Shown here: in pieces, positions 26,329 to 34,154 of the stretch
Numbering within the stretch: the first letter of the stretch is position 1
Layout of the letters: every line of letters begins with the position of its first letter
DNA from: Shouchella clausii
Lineage (GTDB): Bacteria > Bacillota > Bacilli > Bacillales > Bacillaceae_D
Assembly (NCBI RefSeq): GCF_002250115.1
Contig: NZ_CP019985.1
Span: 1,550,001-1,614,000 of the forward strand
Reading direction: 5' to 3'
Length of the DNA stretch: 64,000 bases
Notes under the pieces: generated by a model
Seen by the model: only the letters and a program-made list of their open reading frames with translations
Database searches by the model: none
Told to the model about the DNA's origin: nothing
Position numbers and translations under genes: made by a program

Positions 26329-27537
26329 TTATATTTTATCAAGCGCTTGGGATAAGTCGTCTCTTATATCTTCATATTCTTCAATTCCGACAGAAAACCT
26401 TATCATGCCATCTGTAATGCCGCCTTTTTCACGTTCTTCTCTCGGCAATAAATTATGCGTCATCGACGCTGGATGGGTAATGGTGCTCGCATACCCGCCT
26501 AAACTGACAGCCATCTTGTTTAGTTTCACGTTTGAAATCAAGCCAAGCCCGCCATCCATACCATCTTTAAGTTCAAAACAAATCATGCCACCGCCGCCAG
26601 TCATTTGTTTAGTAGCTAGTTTGTATTGAGGATGGCTTTCAGAAAATGGATAAAACACTTGTCTAATTTTCGGGTGTGTCTCTAGAAATTGAGCTAATTT
26701 CAACGCGTTTTCGTTATGCTTTTCCATCCTTAGCCCAAGAGTTCGAATACCTCTACATAGCAGCCACGCTCCAAAAGGGTCTAGGTGCGGACCATGGAAG
26801 GAATATTTATGGCGAACTTTATCGATCAACTCCGTTGAACCAGCACATACACCCGCTACAACATCAGAATGCCCACCTAAATATTTTGTGGCAGAATGGA
26901 CAACGATATCCGCCCCATGCTTCAGCGGTTTTTGATTATAAGGTGTAGCAAATGTTGAATCGACTACAAAGACTGCGTCGCTTTGTTCATGAACGAGTGC
27001 AGCTACTTTAGAAATATCTACTAAACTTAAAGTGGGGTTGGCTGGGGTTTCAGCAAAAACTAACTTTGTATTCGGTTGAATCGCCTGTTTGTAGTTATTG
27101 ATGTCACTAGAATCAATAAACGTGACATTAACAGATAATTGCTCTGCTAAAGACTCATGTAATATTTTCGTTTCAGAGTAACAGTTATGAACAGCGATAA
27201 AATGATCTCCTGGATTTAAAAACGCATGTGTAATCATGGAGATAGCACCTAATCCAGAAGAAGCACAAAGCGCATCGTCTGCTTCTTCTAGTGCAGCGAT
27301 CAAAGCTTCTAACTCACGTTCATTCCTGCTCCCCCACCTTCCATAAAATTCATCTGCCTTAATGTCTGCTGCACGAACCGCACCTTCTGAAGTAGTCGGG
27401 AATTCGAAAGCAGTGGACTGACAAATAGGGGGACTTAAATGGCCTGATTTATTCCAATGATCCCCTCCGTGTGTACAGGCTGTTTGAAATCCTAAACGAG
27501 TTTTGTTTGTTTCTATTCCAGTAGCGATAGGTTTCAT
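26329..27537 (-). CDS. Cys/Met-metabolism PLP enzyme (methionine gamma-lyase-like)
   Basis: A 402-residue gamma-family PLP enzyme. The Schiff-base Lys is K218 in HSATKYLGG, the phosphate-binding Tyr-x-Arg is Y65-G-R67 in EFYGRWGSRN, and the cofactor Asp is D193 in VVDSTFATP. Such enzymes split or build C-S bonds (methionine gamma-lyase, cystathionine gamma-synthase or -lyase, O-acetylhomoserine sulfhydrylase). ASSGLGAIS and the Leu-rich substrate loop look lyase-like, but this is not decisive. The frame is open far upstream; AAGGAG 9 bases before 27537 sets the start. Its neighbours (AzlCD exporter, B3/4 protein, MocR regulator) suggest catabolism of an amino acid. Confidence 0.85.
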   Translation of the reverse strand: MKPIATGIETNKTRLGFQTACTHGGDHWNKSGHLSPPICQSTAFEFPTTSEGAVRAADIKADEFYGRWGSRNERELEALIAALEEADDALCASSGLGAISMITHAFLNPGDHFIAVHNCYSETKILHESLAEQLSVNVTFIDSSDINNYKQAIQPNTKLVFAETPANPTLSLVDISKVAALVHEQSDAVFVVDSTFATPYNQKPLKHGADIVVHSATKYLGGHSDVVAGVCAGSTELIDKVRHKYSFHGPHLDPFGAWLLCRGIRTLGLRMEKHNENALKLAQFLETHPKIRQVFYPFSESHPQYKLATKQMTGGGGMICFELKDGMDGGLGLISNVKLNKMAVSLGGYASTITHPASMTHNLLPREEREKGGITDGMIRFSVGIEEYEDIRDDLSQALDKI

Positions 27538-27589
27538 GATCTTTAGCTCCTTTTCAACTTTGGGATATAGTAGATCGCATCGTAAACGG

Positions 27590-28297
27590 TTAAAGTTGGT
27601 ACACCGGCTTTTGTTTATCCAAACTGAAGAAATCGATTGTAACGTCGTTATTAGAAAAATCACTTATTAGTTTGGATAAATCTGTTAATGCCAATTTTGC
27701 TCTGTTATCGCCCCCTTGTATTTGGTCAACAAAAAAGACAACATTTTTGGTCTTGTCCGTAATTTGAGTATGATCAGCATCCCGGTGGTTCCAATAGACA
27801 CATAAGATTGATCCTGCATCTGAATAGGCAACCACTTTTTCATCTATTCGTATAGGTTTATCACCGCCTATAGGAAGCATTTCTTCGCCTTTTCTCCCAT
27901 ACCTTAAAGAAATACTTCCGGTAATTTGGTCGAGATCATATCCTCCCATGCACAAACAATGCTTTAAAGATACAGCATTGTAGGCATCTACCAACTTATT
28001 GATACCGAACACCTTTTTTCCTTTAGAGACTCTTTTATATAAACTTTCAAATGAACACAATACTTTGCTCGGTTTAACTCCCATATCACTGTAAATAGAT
28101 CTCCAGTTTTGTATCTCACTCTTTGCTAACGAGTCATCTGTGTCTTCATGCTGATAAACGGCATGATTCATGTACCTTTCGAGTTCCTCCGATTTGTCTG
28201 TTTTTGTATCAATCCCTTTTACCGCCAATCCAGAAATGGTTACGTCTGGGTAGCTTTTGAGCACTTCATCGGAAATAGCGATCTCTAAGTTAGCCAA
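27590..28297 (-). CDS. Solo B3/4-domain protein (PheRS-beta editing-type fold)
   Basis: A 235-residue protein matching the stand-alone B3/4 family (COG3382). In phenylalanyl-tRNA synthetase beta the domain removes wrongly attached Tyr from tRNA. Typical features are the W-R-x-x-Y-x-x-M-G-V-K-P-S segment near 65-80, the NKLVDAYNAVSL motif near 105-117 and the GG-D-L/ L-R-Y-x-R-x-G-E core. An ATG at 28312 has no ribosome site of its own; GGAGG lies inside its first codons and is 8 bases from the TTG at 28297, which is preferred. It starts the operon with the PLP lyase and desaturase and is preceded by a paired direct repeat. Confidence 0.8.
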   Translation of the reverse strand: MANLEIAISDEVLKSYPDVTISGLAVKGIDTKTDKSEELERYMNHAVYQHEDTDDSLAKSEIQNWRSIYSDMGVKPSKVLCSFESLYKRVSKGKKVFGINKLVDAYNAVSLKHCLCMGGYDLDQITGSISLRYGRKGEEMLPIGGDKPIRIDEKVVAYSDAGSILCVYWNHRDADHTQITDKTKNVVFFVDQIQGGDNRAKLALTDLSKLISDFSNNDVTIDFFSLDKQKPVYQL

Positions 28298-28386
28298 CGC
28301 GTTGTCCTCCATTTTCAGTTAAGTTGTTTTAGCTCAGGTAGACTATTACTAATTTATCAAAATGTCATATAGTTCTATCTTCTATC

Positions 28387-28433
28387 ATTCTAGTATTTAT
28401 TAGGTATAACAGTATAGTTTGATGTATAACAGT
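28387..28433 (-). promoter_or_regulatory. Paired direct repeat and -10 of the B3/4 operon
   Basis: TATAACAGT occurs at 28405-28413 and 28425-28433, start to start 20 bp. In the direction of the B3/4 gene these read ACTGTTATA twice, followed after 12 bases by TAGAAT (28392-28387), a likely -10. The proximal repeat takes the place of the -35. The same layout lies upstream of azlC. Confidence 0.7.
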
Positions 28434-28520
28434 TAAAAAACGTTCCTTTTTAGCATGTTTGCTACTGGATACACGGCAAAAAAAGCCATTCGGTGACTGA
28501 AAGTCTACAGAATGACTTGG

Positions 28521-29996
28521 TTAAACAAGAGGCATGTTTGATTCTTCATGTCGTTCTTCAATAAAAGTCGTAAAAATTTTACAAAGTGTCTTGATGCCAG
28601 TTTCTAATAATTGATCCTCTACAGCAGCAAAACACAACCGCAGATGATTCATGGCAGGTTCTTTAGGGTAGCAAGCAGATCCAGGGAGAAAGGAGATGCC
28701 AAATTTCTTTGCTTCAAACAGCATTTCATTGGTATCGACCCAAGGGGGCAGCGATATCCAAATATTGACTCCTCCTTTTGGGACAATCCACGTTACTTCC
28801 TTCGGGGCATATACAGTGAGAAGGTCGATAACACGATCCCTTCTTAATTTTAAAGCGATCCGCAGCTTTTTTACATGCTCTTTCATTCGATTCGAACGTA
28901 AAAAAGACAGTACCGCCTTTTGGTTTAACAAAGGAGTACCTAAATCGCTAATGGTTTTGGCGGCTATGATTCTGTTCAAATTCGTACCTGAAGTAGCCAT
29001 CACCCCAATTCGACATCCTGGGGACAGTGTTTTGCTTAATCCTTTCAAATAAATCACATGACCATACTCATCTAGGCTTTTTATTGGCAGCGGGGGTTTA
29101 CCGTCAAAATAAATTTCACTCCAAGAATCGTCTTCGATCACAATAATCTCGTTTGATTGCGCAAAATCAAGCAGTAGTTGCCGTCGCTTTTTACTGAGCA
29201 ATGTTCCAGTTGGATTTTGAAAAGAGGGGATTGTATAAATCACCTTTGGTTTATTTTTCAATGATGGCAGTAAATCCACTCTCATTCCGTTCTCGTCGAC
29301 TGGAATCGATACAATCGATGCCCCTCTGCCTCTGAATACGTCAATTGCCGCCGAGTAAGTAGGAGTCTCGGTAACCACAATGTCTCCTGGGCCAACAAAA
29401 CTACGGGCAACAATATCAATGCCTTGTTGCACCCCATTCGTAATGACAATATCGTCTGGTTCAATCGCTATCTTTAAATGTTTTAAATAAGCTGACATTT
29501 CTTTCCTTAGTGTGATGTCTCCTCGTCCTTCTCCATAAGTAGAAAGTATATAAGGTTCCTCAGAAAGGATTCTTATTGTTTCTTTTATGAGGTAACGGTT
29601 CGGAAGTAAGTTGGGCCATATCTTAGAGGAGGAAAACTGGATTTTTTCTTTCCCTGTATTAAATTGCATGTACTGAGCACGTGGCAAGTAATCAGTAACC
29701 GTTAATTGCCAATCATAAGATAGCAGCTTTTTTTCGTTTTCCGTTTTGCTTGCCCCGCTATTTTTTCGGACAAAAGTCCCTTTTCCTTGGACTTTTTCGA
29801 TCAACCCTTGTTTCTCTAAATGGTTATAAGCTTTGTTTGCAGTCATAAGACTTACCCCAGTTTGTTCTGCTAGTTTACGGACAGATGGTAACTTGCTTCC
29901 TTCTTCGAGCAAGTTGGAGCGAATCCGGTCAGCGATGTTCTCTTGAATTTGTTGGGCAATCGGTATGTCAGAATGCCGATTTATTTCTATTTTCAA
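28521..29996 (-). CDS. MocR-type transcriptional regulator (GntR DNA-binding plus aminotransferase-like domain)
   Basis: A 491-residue two-domain protein. The N-terminal GntR winged helix (about 1-75, with KLPSVRKLAEQTGVSLMTANKAY) is joined by a linker to a fold-type I aminotransferase domain. A PLP-binding Lys sits in YLKGLSKTLSPGCRIG and the cofactor Asp region in EDDSWSEI. MocR proteins sense PLP adducts of amino acids and bind paired direct repeats. It starts with TTG, GGAGG being 7-8 bases upstream. It is divergent from azlCD, and two copies of the TATAACAGT-type repeat lie between them. It likely controls azlCD and the B3/4 operon and may regulate itself. Confidence 0.87.
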   Translation of the reverse strand: MKIEINRHSDIPIAQQIQENIADRIRSNLLEEGSKLPSVRKLAEQTGVSLMTANKAYNHLEKQGLIEKVQGKGTFVRKNSGASKTENEKKLLSYDWQLTVTDYLPRAQYMQFNTGKEKIQFSSSKIWPNLLPNRYLIKETIRILSEEPYILSTYGEGRGDITLRKEMSAYLKHLKIAIEPDDIVITNGVQQGIDIVARSFVGPGDIVVTETPTYSAAIDVFRGRGASIVSIPVDENGMRVDLLPSLKNKPKVIYTIPSFQNPTGTLLSKKRRQLLLDFAQSNEIIVIEDDSWSEIYFDGKPPLPIKSLDEYGHVIYLKGLSKTLSPGCRIGVMATSGTNLNRIIAAKTISDLGTPLLNQKAVLSFLRSNRMKEHVKKLRIALKLRRDRVIDLLTVYAPKEVTWIVPKGGVNIWISLPPWVDTNEMLFEAKKFGISFLPGSACYPKEPAMNHLRLCFAAVEDQLLETGIKTLCKIFTTFIEERHEESNMPLV

Positions 29997-30009
29997 AAAA
30001 ACACCTCCA

Positions 30010-30055
30010 TCTGTTATGTGTGTTTATTTACTGTTATACAGTCTTATTCTAAAAT
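30010..30055 (+). promoter_or_regulatory. Paired direct repeat and -10 upstream of azlC (divergent with the MocR gene)
   Basis: TCTGTTATG (30010-30018) and ACTGTTATA (30030-30038) are again 20 bp start to start. TAAAAT (30050-30055) follows 11 bases after the second copy. The -35 position falls on the proximal repeat, as expected for an activated promoter. Confidence 0.7.
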
Positions 30056-30114
30056 TAGTTTAAATGAATTGTAACATATAACAATTAACAGGTGGAGGAA
30101 GTGGAGAACAAAAA

Positions 30115-30846
30115 ATGAAGGCGGAAACAAAAGAAAATCCTTGGCAGTCTACAGAAAAAAAAGCAGCATTTATGGATGGCGTCTATGCGTGTGTACCTAC
30201 ATTGTTAGGTTATTTAAGCATTGGTTTTGCTGCGGGTGTCGTTGCAAAAACGGCAGGTTTAAGTGTACTTGAAATTACATTAATGTCGTTATTTCTCTAT
30301 GCTGGTTCTGCACAATTTATTGCTGCAAGCATGATCGGAGCTTCCTTTTCAGTCATTGCCATTGCGATTACGATTTTCTTTATAAACATTCGCCATTTGT
30401 TAATGACTGCTGCTTTAGCACCTTATTTAAAGAATCTTTCTATCGGGAAGAATATATTGATTGGTGCACAAGTAACAGACGAAACATTTGGCGTAGCAGC
30501 AAACCGTTTACCAAATATGAACGGAAACCGGTTTTATTGGATGCTTGGGCTAAATATAACAGCTTATATCAATTGGGTATTAGCAAATGTGCTAGGAGGG
30601 CTATTTGGTGAACTGGTCACGGATATAAGCGCATTAGGAATCGACTTTGCTTTGCCTGCCATGTTCGCGGGTTTATTAGTATTGCAAATGATCAGTCGTT
30701 CGAAATATGCCATTGATTTAACCGTTGCCTTGCTTGCAATTGCATTGGTGATTGGTGTTCATTACTTGATCCCAGGAAGCTGGTCGGTCATTATTGCAAC
30801 GTTAATTGCGACGACTATTGGGATGGTGATAAAACAATGGAAATAA
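30115..30846 (+). CDS. azlC: AzlC-family amino-acid exporter, large subunit
   Basis: A 243-residue membrane protein with about seven hydrophobic segments. The family hallmarks are the GYLSIGFAAG segment near 33-42 and the LYAGSAQF motif near 62-69. With AzlD it exports branched-chain amino acids, and in B. subtilis its expression gives resistance to 4-azaleucine. A GGAG site lies 8 bases before the ATG. The 3' end overlaps azlD by 10 bp, indicating translational coupling. It is divergent from the MocR regulator. Confidence 0.9.
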   Translation: MKAETKENPWQSTEKKAAFMDGVYACVPTLLGYLSIGFAAGVVAKTAGLSVLEITLMSLFLYAGSAQFIAASMIGASFSVIAIAITIFFINIRHLLMTAALAPYLKNLSIGKNILIGAQVTDETFGVAANRLPNMNGNRFYWMLGLNITAYINWVLANVLGGLFGELVTDISALGIDFALPAMFAGLLVLQMISRSKYAIDLTVALLAIALVIGVHYLIPGSWSVIIATLIATTIGMVIKQWK

Positions 30847-31166
30847 ATTCGTATATTTTATTGGTCATTATAGCCACAGCACTTGTTACCTTTATCCCAC
30901 GAGTCCTTCCATTAGTTGTCCTTACTAGAATGGAGTTACCAGCGTGGTTATTAAAATGGCTTGATTACGTGCCTATAGCGATTATTGCTGCATTACTAGG
31001 TCAAGAAATCTTCATTAATCAAGAGGGGAATATATCCTTTTCGTTGTATAATTTAAACATTTACGCCATTATACCGACTTTTTTAGTAGCGATCATTTCC
31101 CGTAGCTTATTAGCCACTGTTTTATCGGGGGTGTTCACCATGATGGTCTTGCAATATCTTTTTTAG
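30837..31166 (+). CDS. azlD: AzlD-family amino-acid exporter, small subunit
   Basis: A 109-residue membrane protein with three to four hydrophobic segments and the family motif TFIPRVLPLVVL near 20-31. It forms the exporter complex with AzlC. The start overlaps the end of azlC, in the usual order. Confidence 0.9.
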   Translation: MEINSYILLVIIATALVTFIPRVLPLVVLTRMELPAWLLKWLDYVPIAIIAALLGQEIFINQEGNISFSLYNLNIYAIIPTFLVAIISRSLLATVLSGVFTMMVLQYLF

Positions 31167-31224
31167 TCTGTCGACTTATGGTGAAGCATTTCAGTTACCA
31201 TCCGAAGCACGCTATTTTCTACCA

Positions 31225-31253
31225 TTGACAATTGGACCATGTAAGCATAAACT
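31225..31253 (+). promoter_or_regulatory. hutH promoter
   Basis: TTGACA (31225), a 17-base spacer and TAAACT (31248). Transcription would start near 31260, leaving a leader of about 170 nt before hutH. Confidence 0.6.
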
Positions 31254-31290
31254 GTATCCTAATAGTCGGAACTTTTGGAGAGGATCTTAT

Positions 31291-31325
31291 GGCGATGCCA
31301 CAGAGGCTCAATTCCATACATCGCC
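31291..31325 (+). promoter_or_regulatory. Leader hairpin upstream of the hutH terminator
   Basis: GGCGATG (31291) pairs with CATCGCC (31319). Its loop carries CACAGAGGCT, an exact copy of the sequence that starts the terminator arm at 31343. The loop could therefore pair with AGCCTCT (31387) and compete with the terminator. Confidence 0.45.
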
Positions 31326-31345
31326 TAGCCTGTCATGTAGGGCAC

Positions 31346-31398
31346 AGAGGCTGCCGCTTTTTGAAATCACCGGATTTCAAAGCGGCAGCCTCTTTTTT
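31346..31398 (+). terminator. Strong terminator directly upstream of hutH (possible attenuator)
   Basis: A stem of about 20 bp (AGAGGCTGCCGCTTT with the matching arm up to AGCCTCT at 31393) is followed by TTTTTT. It lies after the hutH promoter and before its start codon, so hutH needs readthrough or antitermination unless another promoter exists. It may also end azlCD. Confidence 0.8.
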
Positions 31399-31429
31399 GT
31401 GGCCTTTAGTCTAATAGAGGGGTGAAGAT

Positions 31430-32932
31430 ATGGTTATTTTAACAGGGCGTTCGTTGACGCTGGATGACATGGAAGCGATTTTGTACAAAGGGGTGAAGGT
31501 AGGCTTAAGCCAATCGTGCATTAACGAGATTGAAGCAAGCCGTCGGGCTGTTGAAAAGATCGTCCAAGACGGACGAACCGTATATGGCATCAATACGGGG
31601 TTTGGAAAGTTCAGTGACGTTCAAATTGCTGCTGCCGATACTGAAGAGCTTCAACGAAACTTAATCTTATCCCATGCATGTGGGGTAGGCGGTTATTTTT
31701 CCGATGAAATTTCCCAGGCAATGATGGTGCTGCGGGCTAATGCACTCGCAAAAGGGTTCTCCGGCGTCCGATTAGAAGTTGTGGAAATGCTGCTCGAGTT
31801 GATCAATAAAGATGTATATCCGTGTATTCCTTCACAAGGGTCGCTCGGGGCGAGCGGCGACTTGGCGCCATTATCCCATTTAGCCCTTGTGTTAATCGGA
31901 GAGGGAGAAGTCCGTTATCGCGGCGAGTGTATGAGTACTGCATCGTGCTTTGCTAAACTCGGTATTCAACCTCTTACGCTGCAAGCGAAAGAAGGGTTAG
32001 CCCTCATAAACGGCACACAAGCGATGACAGCCGTCGGGGTTGTCGCTTACTTAGAAGCAGAAAAATTGGCGTATCAAGGGGAGCAGATTGCTGCGGTGAC
32101 GATGGAAGGGCTTCAAGGCATTATAGATGCTTTCGATCAAGCCGTTCATGTTGCTAGAGGCTACCAAGAACAAATAGACGTTGCTGCACGGATGCGGCAT
32201 CTTTTGCAAGGGAGTAAATTAACGACTAAACAAGGGGAGAAACGGGTTCAAGATGCCTATTCCCTTCGCTGCATCCCCCAAGTTCACGGCGCCGTTTGGC
32301 AAGCGCTCGGCTATGTAAAGGATAAGTTGCTTATTGAAATGAATGCCGCGACAGACAATCCTCTTTTGTTTGATGAAGGGGAGAAAGTGATTTCTGGCGG
32401 TAACTTTCATGGCGAGCCGATTGCGTTTGCGATGGACTTTCTTTGCATTGCGATGGCGGAGCTTGGCAATATTGCAGAGCGGCGCGTCGAACGACTCGTC
32501 AATCCACAGCTGAATGATTTGCCGCCATTTTTAAGCCCGGCTCCTGGGCTCCAGTCAGGGGCGATGATCATGCAGTATGTTGCAGCCTCCCTTGTCTCAG
32601 AAAATAAAACGTTGGCGCATCCAGCAAGCGTTGACTCCATTCCATCCTCGGCCAATCAAGAAGACCATGTCAGCATGGGGACCATTGCCGCCCGCCATGC
32701 TTTGCAGATTGTCGAAAATGTACGCCGCATATGCGCAATTGAAGCGATTTGCGCGCTGCAAGCTGTTGAATATCGAGGCATAGCGGCGATGGCTCCAGCC
32801 ACAAAAGCCTTTTTTGTAGAGGCGCGCCGAGTTGTACCAACGATTACGGCTGACCGAGTATTTGCCAAAGATATTGAAGCGATGGCGCAGTGGCTTCACC
32901 ATGGGGGAAAAGCAGCAGCAGTGCCGAGTTAA
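31430..32932 (+). CDS. hutH: Histidine ammonia-lyase
   Basis: A 500-residue lyase (B. subtilis HutH has 508) that deaminates histidine to urocanate. The electrophilic MIO cofactor forms from A141-S142-G143 in [20 protein letters not shown] near 52-59 carries the catalytic Tyr, and the FHGEP and [11 protein letters not shown] motifs are present. AGAGGGG lies 7 bases before the ATG. No hutU, hutI, hutG or hutP is in the window, so the gene is an orphan here. Confidence 0.95.
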   Translation: MVILTGRSLTLDDMEAILYKGVKVGLSQSCINEIEASRRAVEKIVQDGRTVYGINTGFGKFSDVQIAAADTEELQRNLILSHACGVGGYFSDEISQAMMVLRANALAKGFSGVRLEVVEMLLELINKDVYPCIPSQGSLGASGDLAPLSHLALVLIGEGEVRYRGECMSTASCFAKLGIQPLTLQAKEGLALINGTQAMTAVGVVAYLEAEKLAYQGEQIAAVTMEGLQGIIDAFDQAVHVARGYQEQIDVAARMRHLLQGSKLTTKQGEKRVQDAYSLRCIPQVHGAVWQALGYVKDKLLIEMNAATDNPLLFDEGEKVISGGNFHGEPIAFAMDFLCIAMAELGNIAERRVERLVNPQLNDLPPFLSPAPGLQSGAMIMQYVAASLVSENKTLAHPASVDSIPSSANQEDHVSMGTIAARHALQIVENVRRICAIEAICALQAVEYRGIAAMAPATKAFFVEARRVVPTITADRVFAKDIEAMAQWLHHGGKAAAVPS

Positions 32933-32940
32933 GAGGCGAA

Positions 32941-32969
32941 AAAAAGAAGCAGGGATGGAGCCCTGCTTC
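32941..32969 (-). terminator. pdxK-side terminator
   Basis: GAAGCAGGG pairs with CCCTGCTTC. Read on the minus strand it is followed by seven T residues, so it serves the gene at 33150. It also lies just behind hutH. Confidence 0.78.
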
Positions 32970-33010
32970 CAGACTGTAGGCAAACGCTCGCGTACGTCGT
33001 CGTTTGCCTC
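32970..33010 (-). repeat. 41-bp palindromic dispersed repeat, copy A
   Basis: On the minus strand GAGGCAAACG...CGTTTGCCTACAGTCTG, an inverted repeat with 9-bp arms. It directly precedes a terminator hairpin. Copies B and C lie at 42588 and 50353. Confidence 0.75.
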
Positions 33011-33149
33011 ACTCATATGCTTGAAACTGTCGTATCATGCGCAAGAAAACCGCTGCTCATGAACCCACGTTCTATTTGCATCTTTCCTCGGCTGCACTCC
33101 TCGTCTGACAAGCGCTTTCTATCAGTCTGAATGATTTTGTTGAGACTGG

Positions 33150-33962
33150 TTAGTTTTGTTTTTCGTGGCGGTAGGCGCCGTGGGCAACGGAACCGACGTA
33201 TTCGTTGAGTCTGCTGCCGTGCTTGATCGCGGCAGTGACAAAGTCTTTCGCTGTGTGGATCGCTTCCTCAACCGATTTGCCTTTTGCAAGCATAGCAGTG
33301 ATGGCTGCGGCAAACGTGCAGCCTGCTCCGTGGGTATAGGTCGTATCGATTTCTGGATTTTCAAGCAATGTGAAAGACTGGCCATCATACCAAACATCAA
33401 CTGCTTGCGGGTGGTTAAGCTTGCTTCCACCCTTAATGACAACATGGTCTGCGCCTAGTTGGTGAATCGTTTGCGCTGCACGTTTGACATCGTCGAGTGT
33501 TTCAATACGTTGCCCAGAAAGCTGCGTGGCTTCAAACAAGTTTGGCGTAACGACAAATGCTTTTGGTACGAGGACATCGCGCAGGCATGCATCCGTTTCT
33601 GGATTGAGCGCTTCATCTGCGCCTTTGCAAACCATCACTGGATCGACAACAACCTTGTTAACGCCATACTCTTCAATTTTGTTGGCAACAAGTTCAATGA
33701 TTTCAATCGATCCAAGCATTCCTGTTTTAACCGCATCAGCGCCAATGCCTTTTAACACTGTGTCTATTTGTTTGCCGACGAGTTTGGCATCTTGGGGGAA
33801 TACTTCATGGGCCCAGTTTTCAAACGGATTTTGCGCAACAATAGTCGTCAAGGCATTCATGCCATAAACGCCAAGTTCTTGAAATGTCTTCAAGTCCGCT
33901 TGGATGCCGGCACCACCGCTTGTATCTGAGCCAGCAATTGTTAATGCTTTATAACGTTCCAT
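33150..33962 (-). CDS. pdxK: Pyridoxal/pyridoxine kinase (ThiD-like PdxK)
   Basis: A 270-residue ribokinase-family enzyme that phosphorylates the B6 vitamers to make PLP. It follows B. subtilis PdxK (formerly ThiD) closely: LTIAGSDTSGGAGIQADLKTF at the N-terminus, the kinase-type DPVMVCKG with the Cys that distinguishes PdxK, and the anion-hole motif YTHGAGCTFAAA. HMP kinase activity is possible. AAGGAG lies 8 bases before the ATG at 33962; the frame continues upstream without a better site. It is convergent with hutH. Confidence 0.87.
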   Translation of the reverse strand: MERYKALTIAGSDTSGGAGIQADLKTFQELGVYGMNALTTIVAQNPFENWAHEVFPQDAKLVGKQIDTVLKGIGADAVKTGMLGSIEIIELVANKIEEYGVNKVVVDPVMVCKGADEALNPETDACLRDVLVPKAFVVTPNLFEATQLSGQRIETLDDVKRAAQTIHQLGADHVVIKGGSKLNHPQAVDVWYDGQSFTLLENPEIDTTYTHGAGCTFAAAITAMLAKGKSVEEAIHTAKDFVTAAIKHGSRLNEYVGSVAHGAYRHEKQN

Positions 33963-34154
33963 TTTTCTCTCTCCTTCCTTGTCCGTGCTTTCCATTATAC
34001 TAAAGCATGGGCGTCCTTAAAAGCAGTGGCGCTTTTGGAAATGATTTCCCTTTACTGAGATAGACCTCCTGTAAAAAATGTAATAGCCTGGAGAGGGATA
34101 GTTGTGTATAATGATTCATGTTATCTTATTCTTATCCATTTCGGAGGTCCTTTT

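Noticed and set aside
30077-30085. Third TATAACA-type motif close to the azlC start
   Set aside because: TATAACAAT lacks a partner 20 bp away and lies behind the -10, so it is not counted in the operator.
31240-31253. Catabolite response element over the hutH -10
   Set aside because: TGTAAGCATAAACT has at least three mismatches to the cre consensus, including the central CG.
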